Shown: in pieces, positions 35,441 through 46,485 of the stretch
Layout of the letters: the number at the start of each line of letters is the position of its first letter
Numbering within the stretch: position 1 is the first letter of the stretch
Source of the DNA: Aaosphaeria pasadenensis
Lineage: Eukaryota; Ascomycota; Dothideomycetes; Pleosporales
Length of the DNA: 64,000 nucleotides
NCBI GenBank assembly: GCA_022813625.1
Contig: JAKLMB010000001.1
Span: 1,488,001-1,552,000, forward strand
Direction of reading: 5' to 3'
Program-made: the position numbers and the translations under genes
The notes under the pieces: generated by a model
Databases searched by the model: none
What the model saw: only the letters and a program-made list of their open reading frames with translations
Told to the model about the DNA's origin: nothing

Positions 35441-36304
35441 TCAGGTGGTGAAGAGAGTGTCCTCTTCTCTCAGATACTCTCCAATATCTGCCTGTCTAAA
35501 CGTTACGATACCAGTTGGGTCCAATCGGCGTGCTTCAGCGGTGGATCTTGCGGATACTCCGAAACCCTAGCCGAACATTAGCAAGCCTGCGCACAACTGG
35601 TAGTCGATGTACTTACAAGAGGGGTATCGCTCATGTTCAAGACAATAACACCTTGGTGCTCCGGGCAGTCCTCGCTCCACCTATGCATCGTCAGATATCT
35701 CCTATGTCTAAGGCATGCGCGCAGATGCTCACCTTCCAACGTGGGCTTTCAAAACATTGCCTCCATAAAGGTAAGGCATTTCACCGTTGGGCTTCACCCA
35801 AACCTTATAGCGCGCATGCGGTGCGATAATCGATAGAGAGGTGACGTGAAGTCGGAACTTGCCAGTCTTGGTGAATTTTCCAAGACACGTGCCTATACCA
35901 ATCAGCAGGAGTTACCGCCAGTGCACATTTATGAATCGTACCGAGAGAGAGAAGTGCTTCGCGCTTCACAGAGGTCGCAAGATTTGCTAAGCTTTCGCGG
36001 ACATAGTAAACGCGGTCTTTCTAATCGCAAATGTCAGCGCAATATGGTCATTGGGAAGAGATTGGCAGTACCTGAATGCGAAAGACCATGCGATCGGATT
36101 TCGAATTCGGATCATCGATTAAATTTTGGATTCCCTTGCCGCAATACGTTGCGAGTTTCTAGGACGCATGATTAGGCCGGATGCTTTTGTGGTGTATAGC
36201 TGATGAAAGACAAACCTCGAAGAGAGTCTTCGTCTCGGATTCTGTAAGCGGCCTACAAACTGTCAATTACTATAGGAGAACGTTGCCATGGGTATATACC
36301 TCAT
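35441..36304 (-). CDS. nip7: 60S ribosome subunit biogenesis protein Nip7
   Basis: Seven exons, 36304-36300, 36252-36216, 36158-36072, 36020-35942, 35892-35733, 35680-35617 and 35566-35441, encode 185 aa. Exon 1 is ATGAG only. The protein reads MRPLTESETKTLFEKLATYC, then GKGIQNLIDD, VYYVRESLANLA, GKFRLHVTSL, ARYKVWVKPNGEMPYLYG and HQGVIVLNMSD. That is the full NIP7 family with its C-terminal PUA domain. Nip7 binds pre-60S particles with Nop8 and is needed for 27S pre-rRNA processing in the nucleolus. Every exon is short (5-160 nt), so no long frame exists on this strand. Length fits (yeast is about 181). It is head-to-head with NOC3. Confidence 0.95.
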
Positions 36305-36523
36305 GTTGATTAGTAGCACCTATGAGTAGAAGTTCATATGCTTTGAGGAACGGAGCAAGAGTGTTGGAGTTGGTGCTGGGAAAAATATGTTATCGATAAG
36401 GTAGCGTTGCCAAGCAAAGGCGCCAAAAATTATCTCGTCCTGTTGATGGGAACGAAAGCTAAACCTCAAGCTCCTCCGAAACTTTTTATTCACGCAGGCT
36501 TTTATTTCGCCTGCACCCTCATT
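36305..36523. promoter_or_regulatory. Shared divergent promoter NIP7/NOC3
   Basis: Only 219 bp separate the two start codons. The sequence has GCCAAAAATTAT near 36421-36432, resembling the RRPE (AAAAATTT) box of ribosome biogenesis genes, and an AAAAATATG near 36383. A clear PAC box (GATGAG) was not found. Promoter function is inferred from position. Confidence 0.45.
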
Positions 36524-38557
36524 ATGTCGCGCGTTCCAGCTGCGAAGCGTCGACGCATTTCTCCCCCCGAAGGCGATGGCTCAGTCTCCCCTCCGCCAAA
36601 AGCGCAGCCGAGTTTTGTCGCCAATGCCGCCAAATGGGATCTTGAGCAGGATTACGAGCAGCGGCCCCGAAAGCTAAAGAAGAAAAAGGAAAATAGCAAA
36701 CTTCCTATTCGAACTACAGAAGGATGGGTGGAACAAAAAGCGGATCCCGTGGGAGTCAATGCTGCAGAGGAGTCGGATAGCTTCCTCGGATCAGGGAGCG
36801 AGAACGAGGAAGATGATGATGAACAAGAAACAGAGGCCGTGGAAGAGAAGCCGAAGAAATCTCCGCGGCAACAATTGCTCGAAGCAAAGGAAGAGTTAGC
36901 GAAGATTGCCACACAGATCAATGAAGACCCGGAAGAGCACATCGGTGCGCTGAAATCGCTCGCGAACTATGCCGCATCGGAGAATGTGTCGATCAAGAAA
37001 TTGGCGTTGGCTTCGCAGGTGGCTATATACAAAGACCTGATCCCCGGATATCGCATTCGACCGTTCTCGGAAGAAAGTATCAACGACAAGCTCTCCAAAG
37101 ATGTTCGAAAGCTACGCATGTTCGAACAAAAGTTGGTATCAGGATATCAAAATTTCATCCGTGACCTTGCGAAACTGGCCAAATCAAGCGGGTCTTCCTC
37201 CGAAGTTGCAGCTAATCTTGCAACTGTTGCGATAAGCTGCGCATGCAATTTGTTGCTTGCGGTGCCACATTTCAATTTTCGAGGAGATCTACTCCAAATT
37301 TTGATCGGGAAGCTAAGCACAAGGCGGGTCGATAGCGACTTTGTTCGGTGCAGAGAGACTTTAGAACAACTCTTCCAGGCCGATGATGAGGGAAATCCGA
37401 CTTTGGAGGCAGTCACTATGTTGACTAAGATGATGAAGGCCAGGAATTATCATTTCGATGAAAGCGTGCTGAACACATTCCTTCATCTACGTTTACTCAC
37501 AGAGTTTTCTTCAAAGGCATCTTACAATTCTGTGGATAAATCTACCGAGGACCAGGCGCGAAAAATCAAGCAAAAACGGGTATTTCGCACCAAGAAACAG
37601 CGAAAGCTCCTGAAAGAACAGAAAGTTATCGAGAAAGAGATGGAGGAAGCAGACGCTGTAGTGGGCCATGAAGAGCGAGATCGAATGCAGGCAGAAACTT
37701 TGAAAATGGTGTTTGTCACCTATTTCCGGATACTGAAGGCTCGATCTCAGATGTTGATGGGTGCTGTGCTGGAAGGTCTTGCACGTTACGCCCATCTCAT
37801 CAACCAGGATTTCTTTGGAGACATTTTGGAAGCATTGAGGGACATTATTGCTACAGCGGAAGTTTCAGCTGCTGCAGAAGCTAGCGAAGATGACGAAGAG
37901 GAGGAAGATGACAATGAAATGCCTGACAGGAATCTCACCCGAGAGTCTTTGCTGTGTGTAATCACGGCCTTTGCTTTGCTTGAGGGCCAGGACGGCGCCA
38001 CCGCAGCGTCTGCGCTCAAACTCGACCTTAGCTTTTTTATCACACATCTCTACCGTACGCTACATCCGGTCGCGCTCAATGCAGATATCGAACTTGGATC
38101 TAAGTCACTGCACCTCCCTGATCCTCATGCGCCAGGAAATCAGGCACAGAGCTCAACGAACAAGATCAACGTACAAACTACGGTGGTGTTATTGATTCGA
38201 TCCTTGTCGTCCGTCCTTTTGCCTCCCGCTTCAATTCGCGCCGTACCACCCGTGCGTATTGCGGCTTTCTGCAAACAGCTCATGACTGTATCATTACAAT
38301 TACCCGAGAAATCGTGCATCGCGATGCTAGGGCTATTAAACAAGGTCTCTAAGACACATGGTAAAAAGGTGGGGGCGCTCTGGAATACCGAAGAGAGGCG
38401 AGGAGACGGTGTTTTTGATGCTCTCAAACTGGAAATTGAAGGAAGCAATCCATTTGCGGCAACCGTATGGGAAGGAGAACTCTTACGGAAACACTATTGT
38501 CCAGCCGTCCGCGATGCAGTTGTCAGTGTTGAGAAGACTATTCTACACACGAGGTAG
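36524..38557 (+). CDS. noc3: Nucleolar complex protein Noc3
   Basis: An intronless frame encodes 677 aa from MSRVPAAKRRRISPPE; the frame is open 39 codons further upstream but that part is promoter. A basic N-terminus (nuclear signal) and an acidic patch lead to the NOC3 N-terminal region (LLEAKEELAKIATQINEDPE, then IPGYRIRPFSE and VRKLRMFEQKLVSGYQNFI). The CBF/Mak21-type region follows (ETLKMVFVTYFRILK; LLGLLNKVSKTHGKK-like). Noc3 pairs with Noc2 to escort pre-60S particles to the nucleoplasm and has been linked to DNA replication licensing. The length matches yeast (663). Confidence 0.95.
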   Translation: MSRVPAAKRRRISPPEGDGSVSPPPKAQPSFVANAAKWDLEQDYEQRPRKLKKKKENSKLPIRTTEGWVEQKADPVGVNAAEESDSFLGSGSENEEDDDEQETEAVEEKPKKSPRQQLLEAKEELAKIATQINEDPEEHIGALKSLANYAASENVSIKKLALASQVAIYKDLIPGYRIRPFSEESINDKLSKDVRKLRMFEQKLVSGYQNFIRDLAKLAKSSGSSSEVAANLATVAISCACNLLLAVPHFNFRGDLLQILIGKLSTRRVDSDFVRCRETLEQLFQADDEGNPTLEAVTMLTKMMKARNYHFDESVLNTFLHLRLLTEFSSKASYNSVDKSTEDQARKIKQKRVFRTKKQRKLLKEQKVIEKEMEEADAVVGHEERDRMQAETLKMVFVTYFRILKARSQMLMGAVLEGLARYAHLINQDFFGDILEALRDIIATAEVSAAAEASEDDEEEEDDNEMPDRNLTRESLLCVITAFALLEGQDGATAASALKLDLSFFITHLYRTLHPVALNADIELGSKSLHLPDPHAPGNQAQSSTNKINVQTTVVLLIRSLSSVLLPPASIRAVPPVRIAAFCKQLMTVSLQLPEKSCIAMLGLLNKVSKTHGKKVGALWNTEERRGDGVFDALKLEIEGSNPFAATVWEGELLRKHYCPAVRDAVVSVEKTILHTR

Positions 38558-39077
38558 CGCATGGCGAATTATCAACGCACGATACGCAATGACATCTACA
38601 AGTGGGACAATAGTAGCGAAAGCTCCTTTAAATGTATTTTCTGGAGAATAGTTGGCCCCCAATATCTATACCTTTTTGTTGTCATCCCTGCAGCCCCGAA
38701 GAATAAGCATAGTAGTGTGGCGATTTTATTATTGGCTCTGGATCTTCCACTGATGCGCGCCGGTAGCCTTAGATTTGCCAATGAACTCTTCAACTCCCAC
38801 AGTGAGAAATGCTATCGTTGAACGCCTGAAGCTGTCAGCCTGAGAGATTCAAGCTCTCAAGAGTATGGATTCGCTAGTATTGCAACGCTGCGGCAACCCT
38901 TAGATTTGACTTGCGACCCTCAGCCTTCTCACATAAGCATTCAAGTCCCCGTCGCTGTGTCAATGGTTTTGCAATTGATACAAATTGGCTCATTACACGT
39001 ATAGCTCAAGTGCAGCGTCCTTTCGTCGTCTTCAGATCATCCAGCGCAACCTTGCACCCACTCGGCCGATTTATCTC
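38558..39077. other. Intergenic, 520 bp
   Basis: 3' flank of NOC3 and promoter of the TM protein. No gene is seen. Confidence 0.5.
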
Positions 39078-40020
39078 ATGGCAAACCTCGATTCGAATAC
39101 GTGGTATCACGTATTCCCGAACCAGAATGAAAAACAGGCGATGGTGGGCTCGAGCCTCTACAGAGATGGAGAGTACGGGACAGTTTTCTTCAAAGAGGCC
39201 AATCTGACGCAACCGATGTTCAAATGGCAGATGTTTGGCATCAACGCTACCACTTATGTTATTCGTTCGCAGGACGGACGAGACAATGCCTTTCTTGGAA
39301 CCAAATACGAGCCGAAGGAGAAAGCACCAGGTGGGACGCAAGCCTTAATGGTCAGGGGCAACTTATCTGATTCCTCCGTCTACTGGACGATTGAACCCTG
39401 GGGTGATGGAACGTTCAAGATGTACAATGGTGCCAATTGGACATCGTGGAATCTTGAAAAACAGGGTAACGGAGCCGCTGTTTTGACTTCGAACGCGACG
39501 GTGGAACGAGGGGGTCAGAGGTTCTCTTTCAATTCTATCGAACCTATTAATCAGTCAAGATTCTCAACAACTAATGTTTGTATACCCTCCCCTTCTAGAG
39601 CTTGCGACGTGACTTTTAATCCGCAAGCAGCTGCCTACACCCACAAGCGCATCCGCTGGTACAGCAGAATCCTCAGCTACTGCAACAGGAACGTCACTCA
39701 CGGTGCCAAATAACCCTGCATCGAACTCTGGGTCGAACAATTTATCTACTGGCGCAAAGGCTGGTATAGGTGTCGGTGTTGTCATCGTTGCTGTCCTGGT
39801 ACTCGCAGCCATCGGGTTTGCGTGCCTGCGACGGAGGAAACAACGAGGTCAATCGTTACCAACGACACTGAAGCAAGAAAGCCTCATGCATGAAGCGAAC
39901 GCAGAAACGACAACATATGAATTGCACCCCGAAAATGCTGCCAAGCACGAAATGCCGGGAGTTCTGCATCCACCACCTGTAGAATTACCGGCCGCTGTCA
40001 TGCACCGAAATGCATTGTGA
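39078..40020 (+). CDS. Beta-trefoil-like domain with single TM (type I-like topology), unknown
   Basis: Two exons, 39078-39575 and 39631-40020, encode 295 aa starting MANLDSNTWYHVFPNQNE. Residues 1-155 have repeated Trp/Tyr-rich strands and Gly turns (FKWQMFGINATTYVIRSQD, SVYWTIEPWGDGTFKMYN), like ricin-type beta-trefoils. A Ser/Thr/Ala linker (PTPTSASAGTAESSATATG) follows. One TM segment is GIGVGVVIVAVLVLAAIGFAC, then RRRK and a cytosolic tail. There is no cleavable signal peptide. The intron (55 bp, GTTTGT...AAGCAG) joins the frames exactly. The layout suggests a surface carbohydrate- or wall-sensing protein, which is inference. Similar hypothetical proteins occur in Leotiomycetes. Confidence 0.75.
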
Positions 40021-42084
40021 CGTACCGGTTGCCTCCAGGCTGAACTTTCCTTTAATGACAACGCCAGAAGTCACTAAACCCTCCGGTTCTGATCCATCAA
40101 AGCCTGTCAAATATTCGAACCTTTCGTCTCGATACAGTGCTCTTCTACAGCATACGGTCTTTCTTTACAATGTGTAAAGTACTCATCCATGAAAGGCTCG
40201 ACATTAAAAATTGAAGGGGTGTAAGTAGCCGAAGAAAGGCAAGCTGACGATTGTACGCCACGGCAATCTATGTGCGGCTGAAGCGCTTCTTTGGAGAAGG
40301 AAAGATGACCCCGAAGGCCATGTGAGGAGAAACTTGGGGCAAGGGAGCATTGGGAATACGAGAGACGCACCAGGAGATGTACAACATCGATAATTCGCTT
40401 CGAGTGTATAGATTCATCAGGCCACGTCTGCAGGGTTACGAGGTAGTCCATCAAACATTGGGCATCGGAAACCTATTATTGATGCCGGTTCGCAGATAGA
40501 CGTTACAAAACAGGACTACATTTAGTAATTCAATAGTAAAATGGCATCAACGATGAAAACCTCAGGGAACACAAGAACGACAAGGCCTAGTGATTGAACA
40601 TATCCTATCGGCAAGTGGTATCCACCAACCAAGTACTCGGCGCTCAGTCAGTTTCGATCAAGATCTCACCAAACACTTGGCTCGCAAGCAACTATAACAC
40701 TATCTTTCAACTATTTCCTGCTTATTCAATCAGTGCCCTTGGTGAATTGCTCTTGCGGTATCGCTTACGGCACTTGAAGAACGGATTTCGCCGTTCAGCG
40801 TCAATACAATAAATATACCGGCTAAAATAGATCCCTTGAGGTATTGCACTTCACAAAGGAGAGGATTAGGGCAGACCATAATCACACACACAAACACGGG
40901 CGGGATGTAGAGTATTAGCAAACTCAAGATCAAACACGGATTGATGATCACAGCGAAAGGAAACCTTCAGGCATGGATCGCACATTTCTTTACAAGGCTG
41001 CCTAGATTGAGTCTAATGCCGGCAAAATGCAGGGTATGCTTTTTTTATATTACACAAGGACGAATGGAGTCTATGCTAATTATTTCCTATGGGCTCTCCA
41101 CAGAGAAAATTGAGAAATGAAATCTTACATGCTAGAGCATGTAGAGGCTTTCGATCGCACTTATTAGACAAAACAAGGGTTCAGACTCTTCGAGACCACT
41201 CGCACAACTGCTTCAGGACATAGGTACAAAAGTTTGAACAACGAAAATCTTGAAGAGTCTGGCTAAATCATCTTTAATCACATACCGGTATCAACTGTTC
41301 ACTATTTTGCTACTGTTATGCCCTCTCAATCCATACGACATGTTGTGATCGACACTGGCTATGATTAAGCTTGGTCTCGTGCAATGTTTGTGCATCAAGA
41401 AGTCTTGAGATGGGCTTCGACATGGATCAGAGCGCCCAACGTCGATTCTTTGCTCAAGTTGTAGTATACTAGTATACAGTGACAACAACTCTTAAGCCGA
41501 CTTGGCAACATGTATTTGGAGTAATAGCTCCGATAGACAATTGTTCTTAGTAACCGGTGGTGACTAGGCAGGCCTCCAAATGCTGGTCGTGAAGGTTTGG
41601 GCACATTCAGATGCACGTTAGTGGGACAACCACATCTCCAAATCTTCCAGCCTTCCCCAACTCCCCATAAGCAAGGTCTCCATATGAATTAAGCATGTCT
41701 TACGAGCCGGGAGCCGAACCTAGTCCAACTTACTCCAAATTTCGTTTACCCCACACCTCCCAGATCTGCTTATATTGTTTGCATCTGCCGGTCCTATCAG
41801 ACCCAGCCGAATGACACTATGGCCACGGGCGCTCATGAGCCTACCACAGGCTTTGATTACAGGCTCATCTAAAGACATCGCAAAGCTTGCTGATGGTAGC
41901 ATGCAGCATCCTTCTGACGAAGTTATGGCCCTGCCGCGGCTAAGAAGATGATATAGAAATCGCTGCACTGGCTTGGGTTGGCCTAGTTGATCTCGAGACA
42001 ATGGTACAGTATAAGACCAGGCATAGCTGTTTTCTCTAGCGGTGTTCGTAGAAGGCATCACTTGGATATCCATTTCGGTGGATC
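40021..42084. other. Gene-poor stretch, 2.06 kb
   Basis: No complete gene is resolved. Minus-strand frames at 40107-40454 (contains LMDYLVTLQTWPDESIHSK in one frame) and 41720-42073 read partly like protein but lack supporting exons. They may be remnants of one decayed gene. Poly-T at 41040-41046. Confidence 0.4.
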
Positions 42085-43457
42085 ATGGCGGGCGGAAATT
42101 CTTTCAGAGCGTTATACGCTCTAGTCGTGTCTCTCGCTCTTCTGACAGCTCTATGTGTAGCTGATGCTGTCGGTGACCTTCAGACAAAAGGGCGTGCAGC
42201 AGTCGATGCCCAGCTTGCCAAATCAAAGACTTGTACCAAAGACAAGCTTCAGGTGCGGAAAGAGTGGTATGTGATAGAGACCTACGCTAGAAAAGGAGAG
42301 TCCTGACGATCAACAATAGGGGTGACATTACTGCCGCCGAGAAGAAGGCATACATTGCTGCCGTACTGTGTAAGACTGCCTAGTAGGATCTAATCGAATC
42401 ACTGTCTGATGATCATTCAGGCCTTACCAAAGCACCTTCGAAGTTGAGTGCAACGACATATCCCGGGGCCAAATCTCGGTATGACGACTTCGTGGCCATT
42501 CACATGAAGAATACGCTTACTATCCATGGCACTGTAAGAGCGTCCCGACGCAGTAAGTAGACTGAGGCTGATAAAACAGGGTAACTTCCTCTCATGGCAT
42601 CGTTACTACACTTGGGCGTACGAGCAAGCCTTAAGGAACGAGTGTAACTATAACGGTACCCAGCCAGTAAGCATCCTCACAAATACGGATACTGAGTGTA
42701 AGATTCTAACCATTGAGACAGTACTGGGATTGGGGTAGATGGGCTACGTCCCCAGAGACATCACCTATCTTCGACGGTAGCGATACCAGTATGAGCGGCC
42801 AAGGCATAAAGGTTACTCACCAGAGTAATGGTATCAAGCCTGCTGGCAATGGCGGTGGATGCATTGAGAAAGGCCCGTTCAAGGATATGCAGGTCAATCT
42901 TGGGTATGATCTTTCATGCTTTCGATACACGCAGCACCTCTAACATTACTAGTCCTTTGGCGGCCATGGGTGACACAACACCACCACGGAATCCTCGAAC
43001 CGATGGGTTTGGTTACAATCCTCGTTGCATTAAGCGCGATATCTCTGGCTACCTCACTCAACGAGACGCTACAACCGCTAAGATTGCATCTCTTATCACA
43101 GGCTCCGCCAACATCAATGCCTTCCAAACCAAGATGCAAGCAGGAGACGGTGTTCACCCTGCAGGACACTTCACAATCTCCGGAGATCCTGGTTCGGACT
43201 TTTATGTCAGTCCAGGTGATCCAGCGTTCTACCTCCATCACGGTCAAGTCGACCGAGTGTGGTACATCTGGCAAACTCAGGATTTCGCCAATAGGCAGCA
43301 GGTCATCGCCGGCGGCACGAGCATGATGGGAGGTGGAAAGCAACAGTCATTGGAGGATCTTGTCGATCTGGATGTCCTCAATGTTGGAGGTAAAGGCTAC
43401 AAGATCAAGGAGCTGGTCAGCACTGTTGACGGTCCGTTCTGTTACGTATATGAGTAA
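42085..43457 (+). CDS. Secreted tyrosinase-like copper oxidase
   Basis: Six exons, 42085-42266, 42320-42369, 42421-42533, 42580-42666, 42722-42903 and 42953-43457, encode 372 aa. An N-terminal hydrophobic stretch (residues about 9-27) is a signal peptide. The CuA site is AIHMKNTLTIHGTGNFLSWHRYYT, of which His in HMK, TIH and WHRYY bind copper. CuB has HPAGHF and DPAFYLHHGQVDRVW. This is the tyrosinase central domain; such enzymes oxidise phenols, some to melanin precursors. It is the short form, without the C-terminal inhibitory domain found in long fungal tyrosinases. The usual CuA Cys-His thioether neighbour was not identified. Confidence 0.9.
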
Positions 43458-44873
43458 ATACCTGGTGATTTGGCAAGGAACATCTTGTGGTTATTTCTGT
43501 TTCGGTAGTCGGCACGTACCCATAAAATCATAGTTGAAACCGCATGGTAGTCTATATACATATGAACATTCAGAAAAACGATCTTTTACATTGTTCTCCC
43601 GCAATAGCCACCGCGTGGTGTCCTGATTGTTGGATTGATGGCACATCATCACGGGTCATCGCTATGCCCGTCTTGCGACCTCCGAGATGAGGGTTAGTCA
43701 GCTTTCAACAGCTCGAAAAAGTCAGAATCGAGCGCAGCATGATTTCAGTCATAAAGTTATACGACTTCCCTAAGGGGACGACTATCACTGATTGGTCAAC
43801 TTCACTAGCGTGCCAAGTCTCGTGAGCTCGCGCCTTCCGCTAAAGTGAAGCTCCAGCTTCGCGTTTCCTCTCTCTTTCTTCCCTCAAACACAAAAACCCG
43901 AATAGCGAGTACGTATTGTTTTCTTTCATATTTGACATTCTCATCACTGACCCACGCTCAGTATCCCGATGAACGACCTTAATCATGGCTCAGGAACCCA
44001 TAGTCCGTCTAATCAACGCACGTGGTTCCATATGGCCTGCGTGCCGTAGCTGGCATGTTGAACAGAAAGCATAGGGAGTGCTGCTACGTCACAACCGTAG
44101 AGCATAACAAACTACGTTCTCTTCGGGGGATGGAGTTTGCTCTCGCATGTTCTGGGTATCTGTGTTTTGTCGACTGCGCGTTGAGGAGTAATTGGTAAAA
44201 GGGTTGAAGCGCCTCTGTCCCTGCTACTCTTGCGTTCCTTTGGAGGTGAGAGACAAAGTAGGTCGGTTGTGCAGCTGATGATACCACAAAGTAGTTTTCA
44301 ATCTGAGCGCCTTTTTGCCATGTCTTGGTTTTCTAGGATATGGGGTCGACGACAAGTTGAGTGACTGCAAAGTTGCTGCAATGGTCCAGTGATGATGTTC
44401 TGGTCTTCGAACTGGGGCATAAAAGCCAAAGTTGAAGCATGCACCCCAATGATCACAGCTTTGCCTTGGGGACGCACTTCGGGGTGAAAGCCTGGGAGTG
44501 TTATGACTGGGGCACAAGCGGACGTGTGGGAGCATATGAGAACTATAGTGCAGAGAGCTGATCTGAGGACTCAATGCGGATGCAACATTTGATTTTACGT
44601 CTTTCTCATAGATAGGACATTCTTTTATAATTTTATAACCTTCTGCCATCAACGTGATGCATCTTTTTTCATTTAGCTAGAGTATCTTTAATCACTATCA
44701 AAGACAAGTAGAAACGCTATGAATAGCCCATAGGTGAAGACCTTTATCCGTTCATCCAACCCTGGCAAGTATATAAACAGCAAAACCAAAATCCTCGCCA
44801 CCCAGATCCATCACATCGCCTAGTCGTGTCACTACAACCCATCATACATGCAATTTTGATTCGATGTTCCCCC
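43458..44873. other. Intergenic, 1.4 kb
   Basis: 3' flanks of the tyrosinase and the L-type lectin (convergent). A CT-rich tract at 43864-43892 followed by GTACGTATT and ACGCTCAG looks like a promoter and 5' UTR intron, but no coding body follows; a non-coding RNA or lost gene is possible. A minus frame at 44224-44652 is not convincing. Confidence 0.4.
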
Positions 44874-46076
44874 TCAGAATCGGTCACGCTGCCTTGTCCT
44901 GTAGACGGTGTAACCGACATAAGCACCCGTCAAGGCCAATCCGAAAAGAACGAACTTAATAAAGAACCAGGTCCAGCTGCCGCTCTCCTTTTGTGGCCTG
45001 GAGTATGAGCTTGCCGTCTTTCCGCTTCCGCCACCTCCACCGGCAGCGGCACCAGCGGCATTGGTGCCAGTGTTGTGCTTGTAGAGGTTCTTGGTGCTAA
45101 CATAAACGATATCGTGGTTATCAGAAAGCTCACCAGTTTCAGCCGAGAAACCAAGGTAAGCAACGGGAGGAACCTTGAAGTTAGCGATGTTGAAGCATTC
45201 GGTCCATTCGTCCTCGGCCTTGTACTGCAAGTCCAATTTGAGTCCCTCATCCGCGAAGTAGGTGAACCGGGCTTTGGTCGGGATGTTGGCATTGCGAACT
45301 CCACGAGCCTATCGTTGGTTAGCGACGAGTCTCCTACAGGATGTTGAATAGCTAAAACTTACAGAGCATCCAGCAACCTCATTGGCCTTGCCGTCAGAGT
45401 CCTTGTCATACGTGGTTTTACCGTCTCCATTCATGGCCATAATGTATGGGAAAACGGTGCCGGGTCGGTTGTTCTTGTATGTATCGAAGAAGACACCCAA
45501 GCCTTCAAACTTGTCCACTGATCCAAAAACCGGTCCTGGGGTGGCACGTTGCTTGGTGAGCCACATAGCGAAGCCATCGCCGTACAGATTTCCCTGACCG
45601 GAAATCTTGAATTCAACCAAGATCTAATCGCGTGAGCCAAATGTCTATTCCGGATTGCATATCATATGCCCACCTCCCAATTGGTAGCCGTCAACGGTAC
45701 TCTCGAGAAAATCCAACCCGTACGCGATGGTTTGTCTGAAGCTAGTCGGATGTACTTGTCTGTTCGAACAATGGTGTCGTCGCCAAAGTCCCACCAACGG
45801 CTTTGCATGTCCGAGTCAAGGTAGGGCTGCGCAAGCGGGTATTAGGATCATGAAATCTGCGACATTATGTAGTTCGCTGAAAGCTTGTAACTCACGGGCT
45901 CGAGACTGTGCGTTCGAAGCTATTGTTGTGTTAGCATCATGAATGCACATCAGTACATGTTTACATACGGAAATAGCTTTAATATCCGGATGCTCCTGCA
46001 ATCCTACAGCTGCCAAACTCTGGCTTAAGCTTCCTGCCAGCAGGCACAAGCTTGCCCATGGCCGCTGGAACAACAT
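44874..46076 (-). CDS. L-type (legume-like) cargo lectin, VIP36/ERGIC-53 family
   Basis: Five exons, 46076-45969, 45919-45896, 45826-45674, 45623-45363 and 45308-44874, encode 326 aa. It has a signal peptide (MLFQRPWASLCLLAGSLSQS), then PYLDSDMQSRWWDFGDDTI and the lectin core WEILVEFKISGQGNLYGDGF. DKFEGLGVFFDTYKN follows and holds metal/sugar-binding residues. A Gly/Ala linker and a single TM (WTWFFIKFVLFGLALTGAYV) lead to a short tail RQRDRF. These lectins bind high-mannose glycoproteins in the ER and help load them into COPII vesicles. The terminal Phe fits an ER-exit signal, while the Lys-rich retrieval signal of yeast Emp47 is absent. Exon 2 is only 24 nt. Confidence 0.92.
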
Positions 46077-46485
46077 CGTCGCACCGTACTGACACCTTGC
46101 ACGAAACCAATTACTTTATGTGTTCGAGACGGTAGTAGGCAGGGTTCGGCAAGAAATGAATAGAAGAATCTAGCTTGAGCAATTGAAAGGAACAAGCTTC
46201 TTAGAGGTACTGAAGCTATAAGAAAAGAACAACAGGCGGAGCGTGCGACATAAAGCGCTGCTCTTTTGGTGCTCAGTTGGAGGCGACTGGTGGGTGATGT
46301 CGGGGGTGTGTGGTTCCGTGGCCTTTCGGCGATGCCATGTGCTCGTGCACGTCTGCCAAGAAGGAAGGTCGGACCAGGGTCGGGTCGTCATCGAACTTTT
46401 TGAACATCAACTATTATCTCATCCGCAGTCGGTTTCAACATCTCAACTACTCAATTTCCCGATCAACTCCTGAAAATCCGAAATC
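46077..46485. promoter_or_regulatory. Divergent promoter, L-type lectin / TIM13
   Basis: The 409-bp region lies between two start codons pointing outward. No specific factor site is claimed. Confidence 0.4.

Noticed and set aside
41720..42073. 117-codon minus frame beside the tyrosinase start
   Set aside because: Has an ATG but no domain, composition or neighbour support; kept only as a possible remnant.
44224..44652. 142-codon minus frame
   Set aside because: His/Pro/Ser-rich random-looking composition, no homology recognised.
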